Assembly (NCBI RefSeq): GCF_900115955.1
Contig: NZ_FOYL01000003.1
Location: 715,117 to 779,116, forward strand
Source: Lentzea waywayandensis
Lineage (GTDB): Bacteria; Actinomycetota; Actinomycetes; Mycobacteriales; Pseudonocardiaceae
Direction: 5' to 3'
Length of the DNA stretch: 64,000 nt
Both the position numbers and the translations under genes were made by a program. Each line of letters starts with the position of its first letter. Positions within the stretch are counted from its first letter, which is position 1. This document shows positions 33,945-41,186 of this stretch, one piece after another. A model generated the notes under the pieces. The model worked only from the letters and a program-made list of their open reading frames with translations. It searched no databases and had not been told where the DNA came from.

Positions 33945-34919
33945 TCAGCAGGACTGCTTGTAGAAGTACTTCGAGTTGGCCGACGCGTTGTCCTTCGTGA
34001 TGGCGACGAGGTCCGTCTCGATGTTGCGCTTGTTCTCCTTGCCGTCGATCGCGGCGAGGGCCTGCTCGACGCCCTGCTTGCCGATCGTGCCGGGGTCCTG
34101 CGCGATCAGGGCCTGCACGGTGCCCGCCTGGAGGTCCTGCACCTGCTTGGGCGAGGCGTCGAAGCCGACCAGGTTCACCGTGCCGGTCTTGCCCGCGTTG
34201 CGCAGGCCGGTCGCCGCGCCCTCACCGGTGTTGAGGTTGGTCGCGAACACGCCGATCAGGTCCGGGTTCGCGGCCAGGGTCGCGGTCACCTTCGAGGCCG
34301 CGGTGGCGGGCTCGTTGTCGGTGTACTGCTGGCCGATGTACTTGAGGTTCGGGTAGGCCTTGATGGCGTCCTCGAAGCCCTTGGCGCGCGCGTCCGTCGT
34401 GGACGTGCCGGCCTTGGTGTTGAGCACCAGCACCGAGCCGGACTTGCCGGCGGCGAGCTTGTTCAGCGTCTCGGCCGCGAGCTTGCCGCCCTGCTCGTTG
34501 TTGGACGAGATGGAGGAGACGCCGATCGAGGTGTCCTGGAGCTTGGTGTCGACCTCGACGACCTTGATGCCCGCGTCCTTGAGTTGCTTCATCGGGCCGG
34601 CCATGGCCTTGTCGTCGGTCGGCGCGATGAGGACCGCGGCCGGCTTCGACGCGAGGATGCCCGTGACGATCGGGGTCTGCTGGGCCGCGTCGAACTTGGC
34701 GGGGGCCTGCGTGTCGAACTCGTAGCCCGCGGCCTTCGCCGCCTCCTCGAAACCGCACTGCATCGAGATGTAGAACGGTTCCGCCGTGATGCCGGGGATC
34801 AGCACCAGTTTCTTGTTCGCGGCCGAGTTGCCCGAGTTCGAGTCACCGATCTGGCCACCCCCACCACACGCGGCGAGCAGGAAAGCGGCACAGACAGCCA
34901 CTGCGGAGCGGATCTTCAT
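33945..34919 (-). CDS. Sugar ABC transporter substrate-binding lipoprotein (CUT2 / FrcB-like)
   Basis: A 324-residue ribose/fructose-type periplasmic binding lipoprotein (signal ending LLAACGG, lipid cysteine about 18). Both lobes are seen: KLVLIPGITAEPFYISMQCGFEEAA, AAVLIAPTDDKAM, TTDARAKGFEDAI and LVGFDASPKQVQDLQAGTVQALIAQDP, standard for CUT2 binding proteins that take monosaccharides. Last gene of the lacI-manA-ATPase-permease operon, 16 bases after the permease. Together with ManA the likely sugars are mannose or fructose, which is an inference from context. Confidence 0.92.
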   Translation of the reverse strand: MKIRSAVAVCAAFLLAACGGGGQIGDSNSGNSAANKKLVLIPGITAEPFYISMQCGFEEAAKAAGYEFDTQAPAKFDAAQQTPIVTGILASKPAAVLIAPTDDKAMAGPMKQLKDAGIKVVEVDTKLQDTSIGVSSISSNNEQGGKLAAETLNKLAAGKSGSVLVLNTKAGTSTTDARAKGFEDAIKAYPNLKYIGQQYTDNEPATAASKVTATLAANPDLIGVFATNLNTGEGAATGLRNAGKTGTVNLVGFDASPKQVQDLQAGTVQALIAQDPGTIGKQGVEQALAAIDGKENKRNIETDLVAITKDNASANSKYFYKQSC

Positions 34920-34935
34920 TGGTCCAGCACCTTCC

Positions 34936-35973
34936 CTAACGTTGGTTGCGCGCCCGCCGCCGTGTCTGGTCCAGCCACACGGCGGCCACCAGCACGATCG
35001 CCACGGCGATCGGCTGCCAGAACTCCTTGACCCCGATGATCACGAGGCCCTTCTCCAACACCGCCGGGATGAACACGCCGAAGACCGTGCCCAGCACCGA
35101 ACCCATGCCGCCGAAGATGCTCGTCCCACCCAGGACGACGGCGGCGATCGCGTTCAGGTTGTCCGTCTCGTGGCCGGTGACGACCGCGACGCGGAAGAAC
35201 GCGTTGCCCATGAACCCCGCGAGACCCGCCAGGGTGCCCGCGAGCAGGTAGACCTTCGTCAGGTGGCCGCGCACCGAGATGCCGACGCGCCTGGCCGCCT
35301 CCTCGTTCGACCCGACCGCGTAGGTGTAGCGGCCGAACCGCGTGGTGGACAACAGCAACGCGCCGAGAGCGGTGACGACCGCGGCCACGATCACGATGTT
35401 CGGGATGCCGAGGTACGTGCCGGAGCCGAACGTGCGGTTGAGCTTGTCCGGGATGCCGGACACGTTGGAACCGTTGTTCAGCAACAGGGCCGCGCCCTGC
35501 GCCGCACCGAACGAGCCCAGGGTCACGATCAGCGGCGGGATCTTCGCCCGCGAGATCAGCAGGCCGTTGAGCAGTCCCCAGACCGCGCCGCTGACCACGG
35601 CGACCAGCAGGCCGAACGCGATCACGCCCCAGCCCGCGTTCGTCGCGTCGCCGCCGGACACCGCGTTCATGGCCATGGCCGACGACACCGACGCGAACAC
35701 CAGCACCGAACCGACGGACAGGTCGATGCCGGACGTGATGATCACGAACGTCATGCCGACCGACAGCACCAGCAGCACGGCGGTCTCCGCGAGCAGGAAC
35801 TGCAGCGTGGTCACCTGGAAGATCGCGTCCGGGCGGATCGCGCCGAACGTGGCGACCAGGACCAGCAGCACCAGGCCGATCCACAGCGTGTTCGCGCCGG
35901 TCAGACGCTTGAGCAACGGGGTGCGCTGCTCGTCCGGCAGAGTTGACAACGTTGTCTTCTCGTCGGTGGTCAT
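34936..35973 (-). CDS. Sugar ABC transporter permease (RbsC/FrcC-like)
   Basis: A 345-residue permease of the BPD_transp_2 family with about 10 transmembrane helices. The signatures VGMTFVIITSGIDLSVGS (about residues 71-88) and AVGSNEEAARRVGISV are characteristic of RbsC/FrcC/XylH. It forms the membrane channel with the single-domain ATPase encoded just upstream (TAATG overlap). The palindrome GACAACGTTGTC lies inside codons 6-10 (35945-35956), so an operator-like site is embedded in the coding region. Confidence 0.92.
   Translation of the reverse strand: MTTDEKTTLSTLPDEQRTPLLKRLTGANTLWIGLVLLVLVATFGAIRPDAIFQVTTLQFLLAETAVLLVLSVGMTFVIITSGIDLSVGSVLVFASVSSAMAMNAVSGGDATNAGWGVIAFGLLVAVVSGAVWGLLNGLLISRAKIPPLIVTLGSFGAAQGAALLLNNGSNVSGIPDKLNRTFGSGTYLGIPNIVIVAAVVTALGALLLSTTRFGRYTYAVGSNEEAARRVGISVRGHLTKVYLLAGTLAGLAGFMGNAFFRVAVVTGHETDNLNAIAAVVLGGTSIFGGMGSVLGTVFGVFIPAVLEKGLVIIGVKEFWQPIAVAIVLVAAVWLDQTRRRARNQR
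35945..35956. promoter_or_regulatory. LacI-type operator copy inside permease gene
   Basis: GACAACGTTGTC, a perfect 12-bp palindrome identical to the one over the lacI start codon (38792-38803). It lies 17 bases inside the permease gene and may act as a roadblock or looping site; chance is possible, but two exact copies of a 12-mer in one operon are unlikely. Confidence 0.5.
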
Positions 35974-36737
35974 TACGCCGCGTCCTCCTGAGTGAGCGCG
36001 CCGGTCATCGCGCCGACGAGCTCTTCCACGCTGGTGTCCGAGGCCTTGAAACGGGCCACGCGCCGGCCGAGACGCAACACCTCGACGCGGTCGGAGACCG
36101 ACAGCACCTCGGGCATGTTGTGCGAGATCAGCACCACGGCGATGCCCTCGTCGCGGACGCGCTTGATCACTTCCAGCACGCGTTCCCGCTGCACCACACC
36201 GAGTGCGGCCGTCGGCTCGTCCATGAACACGAGCTTCGACGCCCACGCCACCGACCGCGCGACCGCGACGGACTGGCGCTGGCCACCGGAGAGCGCCGCG
36301 ATCGGCACGTCGATGCTCTGCAGCGTCGCGCCGAACCGGGTGAAGTGCTCGGCGGCCTGCCTGCGCATCGCCTTCTTGTCCAGCACGCCCAGGAGGCCGA
36401 GGACGCCGGGCTTGAGGATCTCCCTGCCCAGGAACATGTTCGCGGCCGGATCGAGGTCCGGCGCGACAGCGAGGTCCTGGAACACCGTCTCGATGCCGAG
36501 GTCGCGGGCGCTGTTGGGGGAGTCGAGCACGAGCGGCTCGCCGTCGAAGAACAGCGTGCCGCTGGTCGGCTGCTCCACCCCGGACAGGCACTTCACCAGG
36601 GTGGACTTGCCCGCGCCGTTGTCGCCGATCAGCGACACGACCTCGCCGGGATAGGCGGTGAACGAGGCACCGCGGAGAGCTTCCACGGTGCCGTAGTTCT
36701 TCGTGAGATCACGAGCCTCCAGCAACGGCTGGCTCAC
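35973..36737 (-). CDS. Sugar ABC transporter ATPase, single-domain FrcA type
   Basis: A 254-residue ABC ATPase. Walker A is GDNGAGKST, the Q-loop VFQDLAV, the signature LSGGQRQSVAVAR, Walker B LVFMDEPTAAL and the switch histidine is in LISHNMPEV. Most CUT2 transporters use a duplicated ATPase of about 500 residues; a single domain is typical of FrcA, the fructose/mannose/ribose transporter of Sinorhizobium. Start GTG 36737 overlaps the manA stop (GTGA), and its stop overlaps the permease start. Confidence 0.93.
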   Translation of the reverse strand: MSQPLLEARDLTKNYGTVEALRGASFTAYPGEVVSLIGDNGAGKSTLVKCLSGVEQPTSGTLFFDGEPLVLDSPNSARDLGIETVFQDLAVAPDLDPAANMFLGREILKPGVLGLLGVLDKKAMRRQAAEHFTRFGATLQSIDVPIAALSGGQRQSVAVARSVAWASKLVFMDEPTAALGVVQRERVLEVIKRVRDEGIAVVLISHNMPEVLSVSDRVEVLRLGRRVARFKASDTSVEELVGAMTGALTQEDAA

Positions 36738-37765
36738 GGAATCACATCCTCCACAGTGGACAACACGGGTGGGCGGCAGCGGATCGCCACCAGGTCGCCG
36801 GTCAGCCCCAGCTCGCCGGCCGCGTGCGGTACGACGACGGTGCTGCCCTTGTGCACCTCCAGCGCACCGAGCTGGCCGGAACCCTCCAGCACCACCAGCA
36901 CGGCGAACGACGGCTCCAGTGCGAAGGAACCCTCCACGTGCAGGCGGTCGGCCTGGAAGAACGGGTCCGCGTCGTGGCCGAGCAGATCGACCGACGGCGC
37001 CCACTTCTCGGACGTCTGGCGCACCAGCTCCTCGAGCTTGCCGCTCCAGCCCTGCCGGTCCACGCAGTCCAGGGCGACGCCGTAGCCGAGGCCGAGGTGA
37101 CCGATGTCGGCGTTCGCGAGGAAGCCCTGCCATTCCAGCGTCACCGAGAAGTCGGTGGGCTGCTGGAGTTCGACGATGAAGACGCCCTCGCCGATCGCGT
37201 GCGGCACACCGGCGGGCACGAAGACCGTGTCACCGGGCCGGACGCAGACCGGGTTGAGCGCGTCGAGCATCGCCGAGGTGTTCTGCGTGGCGACCCAGTC
37301 CGCGACGGTCGCGGCCGGCACGTCGTCGCGGAATCCGATGTAGACGGTCGGGGTCGCCCCCGTCGTGCCCACGACGATCCACGCTTCCGTCTTGCCGTGG
37401 CGGCAGTTCAGGTGTGAGGACGCGAAGGCGTTCGACGGGTGGCAGTGCACGGGCAGGCGCTGGCCCGCGTCGAGCAGCTTCACCAGCAACGCCGTGTCGC
37501 CGCCGAACTTCGCGGCGTGGTCCGCGCCGAGCCATCCCGTCGGGTCGGCCTTGACCGCGTCGCGCAGGAGAACGCCGTTTGGCAACGTTGTCAACCCGGC
37601 GTCGTCGCGCCCGTAGAGCGTCGTCGTGGACGCCACCCAGTCCTCGGGGCCGAAGTCGCCGCTCGTGCCGCCGCGCAGCGCGGCGATCGCCTCACCGCCG
37701 CGGTAGAACTGCTTCGGCTGGTTGGCGGGCAAGTTGACAGGCTGGTGGAGAACACCAGAACTCAC
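36734..37765 (-). CDS. manA: Mannose-6-phosphate isomerase, class I
   Basis: A 343-residue type I phosphomannose isomerase, interconverting mannose-6-phosphate and fructose-6-phosphate with zinc. The metal ligands are in LPVHCHPS (about residues 104-111), the glutamate in KTEAWIV and the histidine in FVPAGVPHAIG. It overlaps lacI upstream and the ATPase downstream by four bases each. Its presence in a sugar-transport operon indicates that the imported sugar is mannose or is metabolised through mannose-6-phosphate; no mannokinase is encoded here. A near copy of the LacI-type palindrome lies at 37579. Confidence 0.92.
   Translation of the reverse strand: MSSGVLHQPVNLPANQPKQFYRGGEAIAALRGGTSGDFGPEDWVASTTTLYGRDDAGLTTLPNGVLLRDAVKADPTGWLGADHAAKFGGDTALLVKLLDAGQRLPVHCHPSNAFASSHLNCRHGKTEAWIVVGTTGATPTVYIGFRDDVPAATVADWVATQNTSAMLDALNPVCVRPGDTVFVPAGVPHAIGEGVFIVELQQPTDFSVTLEWQGFLANADIGHLGLGYGVALDCVDRQGWSGKLEELVRQTSEKWAPSVDLLGHDADPFFQADRLHVEGSFALEPSFAVLVVLEGSGQLGALEVHKGSTVVVPHAAGELGLTGDLVAIRCRPPVLSTVEDVIP
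37579..37590. promoter_or_regulatory. LacI-type operator-like copy inside manA
   Basis: GGCAACGTTGTC differs from the palindrome GACAACGTTGTC at one base. It lies in the manA coding region, 175 bases after the manA start. The third copy within this operon. Confidence 0.35.
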
Positions 37766-38805
37766 GCGTGGACCTCCCCGGATCCTCGTGGCACCAAGCG
37801 CACCGGCAGCACGACGCGGCGCGGTGGTGAGTTGTCGCCGTCCAGTCGGGCGAACAACAAATCGGTGGCCGCCTTGCCGAGCGCGCTCGCGTCGTGCGCG
37901 ATCACGGTCACCGGCGGCGACAACAGGTCGGCGAGTTCGAAGTCGTCGAAGCCCACCAGAGCGGGCCTTTCCGCGACGCCCGCGAGAGCGCGCAGGATGT
38001 ACACGGTGATGCGGTTGTTGCCCGCCACGATCGCCGTCGCGGGCTCCCGCATGCTCTGCAGGCGCTGCAACGTGGTCCTGACGCTGCTTTCGTCGTGCGG
38101 TCCCATCGCCACGAGTTCCTCGTGGTAGCCGATGCCGGCCCGTACGCAGCCCTCGCGGTAGCCCCGCAGGCGCTCGTTGGCGGTGAAGATGTCCGGCGCG
38201 TCCCCGAGGAACGCGATGCGGCGGTGGCCGTGCGCGGCGAGGTGCGTGACCGCCTCGACGGTGCCGCCGATGTTGTCCACCAGCACGGTGTCGGCCACGA
38301 CGTCACCGGCGGGCCGGTCCAGGAACACCACGGGCGTGCCCGCGCGCATCTCCGGCACCAGATAGCTGTGCTGGAGGCCGGCGGGCACGATCAGCAGCCC
38401 GTCCACGCGCCTGCTGCAGAACTCCAGCGCCAGTTCGCGCTCGCGGCTCGGATCCTCGTCCGACGACCCCGAGATCACCTGTCTGCCGCGCAAACGGGCG
38501 ATCTCCTCGACAGCGCGCGTCACGCCGGAGTAGAACGGGTTGCCGACGTCTTCCAGCACCAGCCCGATGGTGCCGGTGGACGAGCCTCGGCGCAGGTTGC
38601 GGGCACTCAGGTTCCGCCGGAACCCGAGCTGGTCGATGGCCGCCAGCACGCGCTCCGCGGTGGACGGGTGCACGCCCGGCTCGTCGTTGACCACGCGCGA
38701 GACGGTCTTGATGCTCACGCCCGCGAGCCGCGCGACGTCGTTCATCGTCGCGCGACGTACCTTGCGCTGACCGGCTACGGGCCCGCTGGGGGACAACGTT
38801 GTCAT
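37762..38805 (-). CDS. LacI family transcriptional regulator
   Basis: A 347-residue LacI/GalR repressor. The DNA-binding helices are TMNDVARLAGVSIKTVSRVVNDEPGVHPSTAERV (about residues 20-53), with the hinge helix LSARNLRR and a periplasmic-binding-type effector domain (IGLVLEDVGNPFYSGV; LVGFDDFELADLLSPPVTVIAHD). It is the first gene of the operon with manA, so the repressor controls its own synthesis: GACAACGTTGTC overlaps its start codon (38792-38803). Ligand likely a monosaccharide or a phosphorylated derivative. Confidence 0.94.
   Translation of the reverse strand: MTTLSPSGPVAGQRKVRRATMNDVARLAGVSIKTVSRVVNDEPGVHPSTAERVLAAIDQLGFRRNLSARNLRRGSSTGTIGLVLEDVGNPFYSGVTRAVEEIARLRGRQVISGSSDEDPSRERELALEFCSRRVDGLLIVPAGLQHSYLVPEMRAGTPVVFLDRPAGDVVADTVLVDNIGGTVEAVTHLAAHGHRRIAFLGDAPDIFTANERLRGYREGCVRAGIGYHEELVAMGPHDESSVRTTLQRLQSMREPATAIVAGNNRITVYILRALAGVAERPALVGFDDFELADLLSPPVTVIAHDASALGKAATDLLFARLDGDNSPPRRVVLPVRLVPRGSGEVHA
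38792..38803. promoter_or_regulatory. LacI operator over lacI start codon
   Basis: The perfect palindrome GACAACGTTGTC overlaps the start codon of lacI (38803-38805). Binding here would block transcription and translation initiation, giving autoregulation of the whole operon. Related copies lie at 35945, 37579 and 41037. Confidence 0.65.
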
Positions 38806-38880
38806 AGTGGGCGTATCTCACCTTGGCTTTACGGCCTTGTCAACAGTTCCTGACCGGTCAAGGGCGCGGACGCCTATGGC

Positions 38881-39615
38881 TCACAACGCTGCCTGCGACG
38901 CGACGAGCCGGGTCATGTGCGCCGACGGAGTGACGCCCAGCTCGCGGTGCAGAAGGGCGCGGTACTGCTGGTAGTGCCGCAGCGCCGACCCGTGGTTGCC
39001 CTGGGCGAGATGTGCTGCGATCACCGTCCGGTGCGCGGTCTCCCGGACCGGGTCGATGGAGATCGCGGTGAACGCGGCCTCCAGCGCGGCGAGGTGCGCG
39101 CCGGTCGAGATGAGGTGCTGGGCGATCGCCTCCAGCGCGTGCAGCCGGACCTGCTCCCAGCGGCGCCGTTGCGGAGCCAGCCAGTCGTCGGCCCAGTAGG
39201 GCAGCAGGTCCCGGGACAGGGCGCCGACCAGGTCCTCCGCGGCGGGCGCGGCGGAGCCGACGACGAGATGGGCCGCCTCGACCGCCCGGCAGAAGTCGAC
39301 GGTCAGCGCGGGGGACAGCCGCAGCCGGTCCACCGAGGGTTCGACGACCGGCCGTTCCGTCGCCCGGCGCAGGTGCCACAGCGCCTGCCGCACGTTGGCG
39401 GTCGCGCGCTGCCTGCGGCACTCGGGCCACAGTTGCTCGGCGGCGGCCTGCCGGCTCACCGCGTCGCCGTGGTGGATCGCGAGGTAGGCCAGCAGCCGCT
39501 GCGCGCCCTTGGGCAGCGTGACGTCACCGCATCCGGCGAGCAGCTCGAACCGGCCCAGCAACACCAGCTGGGCTCCCCCAGTGCCGGCCCGTCTGCCGCC
39601 TTCCGCTTCCGTCAT
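38881..39615 (-). CDS. BTAD-domain regulator (SARP-like)
   Basis: A 244-residue regulator with an OmpR-type winged helix (LVLLGRFELLAGCGDVTLPKGAQRLLAYLA) and a C-terminal bacterial transcriptional activator domain of TPR helices (WEQVRLHALEAIAQHLISTGAHLAALEAAFTAISIDPVRETAHR). This is the SARP layout without any ATPase part. ATG at 39615 follows GGAGGGG; an upstream start at 39681 is possible. Divergent from the unknown protein at 40007 across a 391-bp gap that holds a small open frame. Its target is most likely that neighbour. Confidence 0.88.
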   Translation of the reverse strand: MTEAEGGRRAGTGGAQLVLLGRFELLAGCGDVTLPKGAQRLLAYLAIHHGDAVSRQAAAEQLWPECRRQRATANVRQALWHLRRATERPVVEPSVDRLRLSPALTVDFCRAVEAAHLVVGSAAPAAEDLVGALSRDLLPYWADDWLAPQRRRWEQVRLHALEAIAQHLISTGAHLAALEAAFTAISIDPVRETAHRTVIAAHLAQGNHGSALRHYQQYRALLHRELGVTPSAHMTRLVASQAAL

Positions 39616-39733
39616 CGTGGTCCCCTCCGTCAGCGCCGACGCCGTCGTCCCGAGCATTGCCCGGAAGCGTCTCCGGGGCATCTCGCACTCGCCTGCCGCA
39701 GCGTCCGGTCCGCCGCCGGTCGGCCGTGGCCAC

Positions 39734-39961
39734 TCAGTCGTGCGCGGACTTGACGTCCACTCCTGAGGTCACCTGGTCGGGAGGGAGCGGCGACGGCGCG
39801 TCGCCGATCTCCCAGAGGATCGGCGGGCGGCCGTAACGCCAATGGCCCAACGGAACCCGCTTGGCCCAGTCCAGCCCATCGAGTGACGCCGATGCGGCCG
39901 TGACAGCACGTCGTGCGTCGCGGCGACCTTCGGGAGACGCGGCCACCGGAGCGTGTGTCAC
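39734..39961 (-). CDS. Possible small gene upstream of BTAD regulator
   Basis: A 75-codon frame starting GTG 39961. The second half reads DGLDWAKRVPLGHWRYGRPP and then ILWEIGDAP, with several tryptophans and good third-position GC, more protein-like than the usual shadow frames. It is co-oriented with the BTAD regulator (118 bases further on) and ends in SAHD. No family is recognised, and no ribosome site is obvious. It may be a real small protein or chance. Confidence 0.35.
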   Translation of the reverse strand: MTHAPVAASPEGRRDARRAVTAASASLDGLDWAKRVPLGHWRYGRPPILWEIGDAPSPLPPDQVTSGVDVKSAHD

Positions 39962-40006
39962 CGGGGTCGGACCGGCCCCGACGACATCCAGCCCAGGAGC
40001 GCCACC

Positions 40007-40945
40007 ATGACGGACGGCCAGATCAAGAGCGTCGACATCCAGATCGCCCAGGCGGACCTCAAGACGCTGAAGGACAGCGGGTACAAGCTCTGCTTCGCGA
40101 AGAAGGTCAACGGCACCTACAACGTCGTGTGGCAGTCGGCCGAGAAGTACCTCCACGACAACACGTTCTCGTGGCAGCCGCTCTACCAGCTCTTCGGCAG
40201 CAACACCTTCCAGGGCAACGTGAACGTCAAGGTCGCCACCAACGAGGTGGCCGTCGGCCTCGGCGACCAGGCGACGCTGGACAAGGACGGCAACCTCGGC
40301 GAAGCCTCCACCGGCGGCCCGGCGACCGGGATCACGATGATCAACCAGTTCGGCCCGATCCACCCCGGACTGTCCGCGTACTCGACGGACATCAACGGCA
40401 ACGGCTCGACGACCCCCATCTACGTCGGCGAGTCCCCGATCGTCCTGGGCAACGACCTCCTCACGCCGGTCGAGGCCGTGCAGGTCTGGTTCGAACAGGA
40501 CGTCGCCACGGGCACCATGTTCAGCGTGGCCAGGTCCAACGCCGTCGACATCGATCTGACCTCGGGCAACTCGGCGGTCCGGCTCTACAGCGACGGCAAG
40601 TGGTCGACGCCGAAGTCCCAGGCGCTCTACGCGGACCCGGCGACGATCCTGACCATCATCGCCGGCCTGACCGCGGCCGTCATCGTCCACGACCTCGCGA
40701 CGAAGATCGCCTCGAAGCTGAGCGGCGTCTACAAGGACATCCAGGTCAGCGTCACGGCGGCGGACGGCCAGAGCGTCAAGATCGTGTACAGCGAGAAGCC
40801 ACGCCTCACCGGGACCAGGCAGACCCAGACGCAGTTGCTGCTGCTCAACCCGGCCACGATCGACCAGCTCTCCGAGTTCGCCCTGGAGGCGTTCGCGCAG
40901 CTCGGCGTCGGCTACCGGACGCTGAACGCGATGCCGGGCCGCTGA
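40007..40945 (+). CDS. Unrecognised 312-residue protein
   Basis: A soluble, beta-rich protein with no signal peptide; there is one moderately hydrophobic stretch near residues 217-232 (ILTIIAGLTAAVIVHDLA). Residues 1-190 contain segments such as LCFAKKVNGTYNVVWQSAEK, LFGSNTFQG and a VEAVQVWFEQDV region with many aromatic and Asn/Gly residues, suggesting a sandwich fold. The C-terminal part (residues 230-312) looks like an alpha/beta extension. I do not recognise a family. ATG at 40007 follows AGGAG. It is divergent from the BTAD regulator and ends before a candidate LacI site. Composition and codon use support a real gene. Confidence 0.78.
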   Translation: MTDGQIKSVDIQIAQADLKTLKDSGYKLCFAKKVNGTYNVVWQSAEKYLHDNTFSWQPLYQLFGSNTFQGNVNVKVATNEVAVGLGDQATLDKDGNLGEASTGGPATGITMINQFGPIHPGLSAYSTDINGNGSTTPIYVGESPIVLGNDLLTPVEAVQVWFEQDVATGTMFSVARSNAVDIDLTSGNSAVRLYSDGKWSTPKSQALYADPATILTIIAGLTAAVIVHDLATKIASKLSGVYKDIQVSVTAADGQSVKIVYSEKPRLTGTRQTQTQLLLLNPATIDQLSEFALEAFAQLGVGYRTLNAMPGR

Positions 40946-41036
40946 CCCGGCGGCCCGGCATCGATGTCCGGAACCGGACAAGTGATCGTCATGGGCTTGA
41001 CCTCGACCGTGTGCGCTCAGCGATGATCTGGTGACG

Positions 41037-41048
41037 GACAGCGTTGTC
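41037..41048. promoter_or_regulatory. LacI-type operator-like copy upstream of GH92 gene
   Basis: GACAgCGTTGTC matches the lacI operator at 11 of 12 positions. It lies 138 bases upstream of the alpha-mannosidase start and 91 bases after the preceding stop. If bound by the LacI of the mannose operon, it would place the mannosidase in the same regulon. Confidence 0.45.
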
Positions 41049-41076
41049 AGGCCACGCGGGTCCGGCGAGTAGGCCC

Positions 41077-41120
41077 CCGGGCCGGGGTGCGCATGCGGCG
41101 GCGGTCGCACCCCGGCCCGG
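41077..41120 (+). terminator. Strong hairpin upstream of GH92 gene
   Basis: A perfect 15-bp stem (CCGGGCCGGGGTGCG at 41077-41091 with its complement at 41106-41120) closes a 14-base loop. It most simply terminates the 312-residue gene ending at 40945, but it lies between the LacI-like site and the GH92 start, so a promoter near the site would have to read through it. Confidence 0.65.
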
Positions 41121-41186
41121 TCCCTCCCGGCAACCACCCGACCGGACCACTGCGCCACCCCACACCACCCCAAGATCCCAACTAGG

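Noticed and set aside
34919-34945. Possible LacI site (ctAACGTTGgtt) before the sugar-binding lipoprotein
   Set aside because: Only the central 7 bases agree with the palindrome; the arms do not match.
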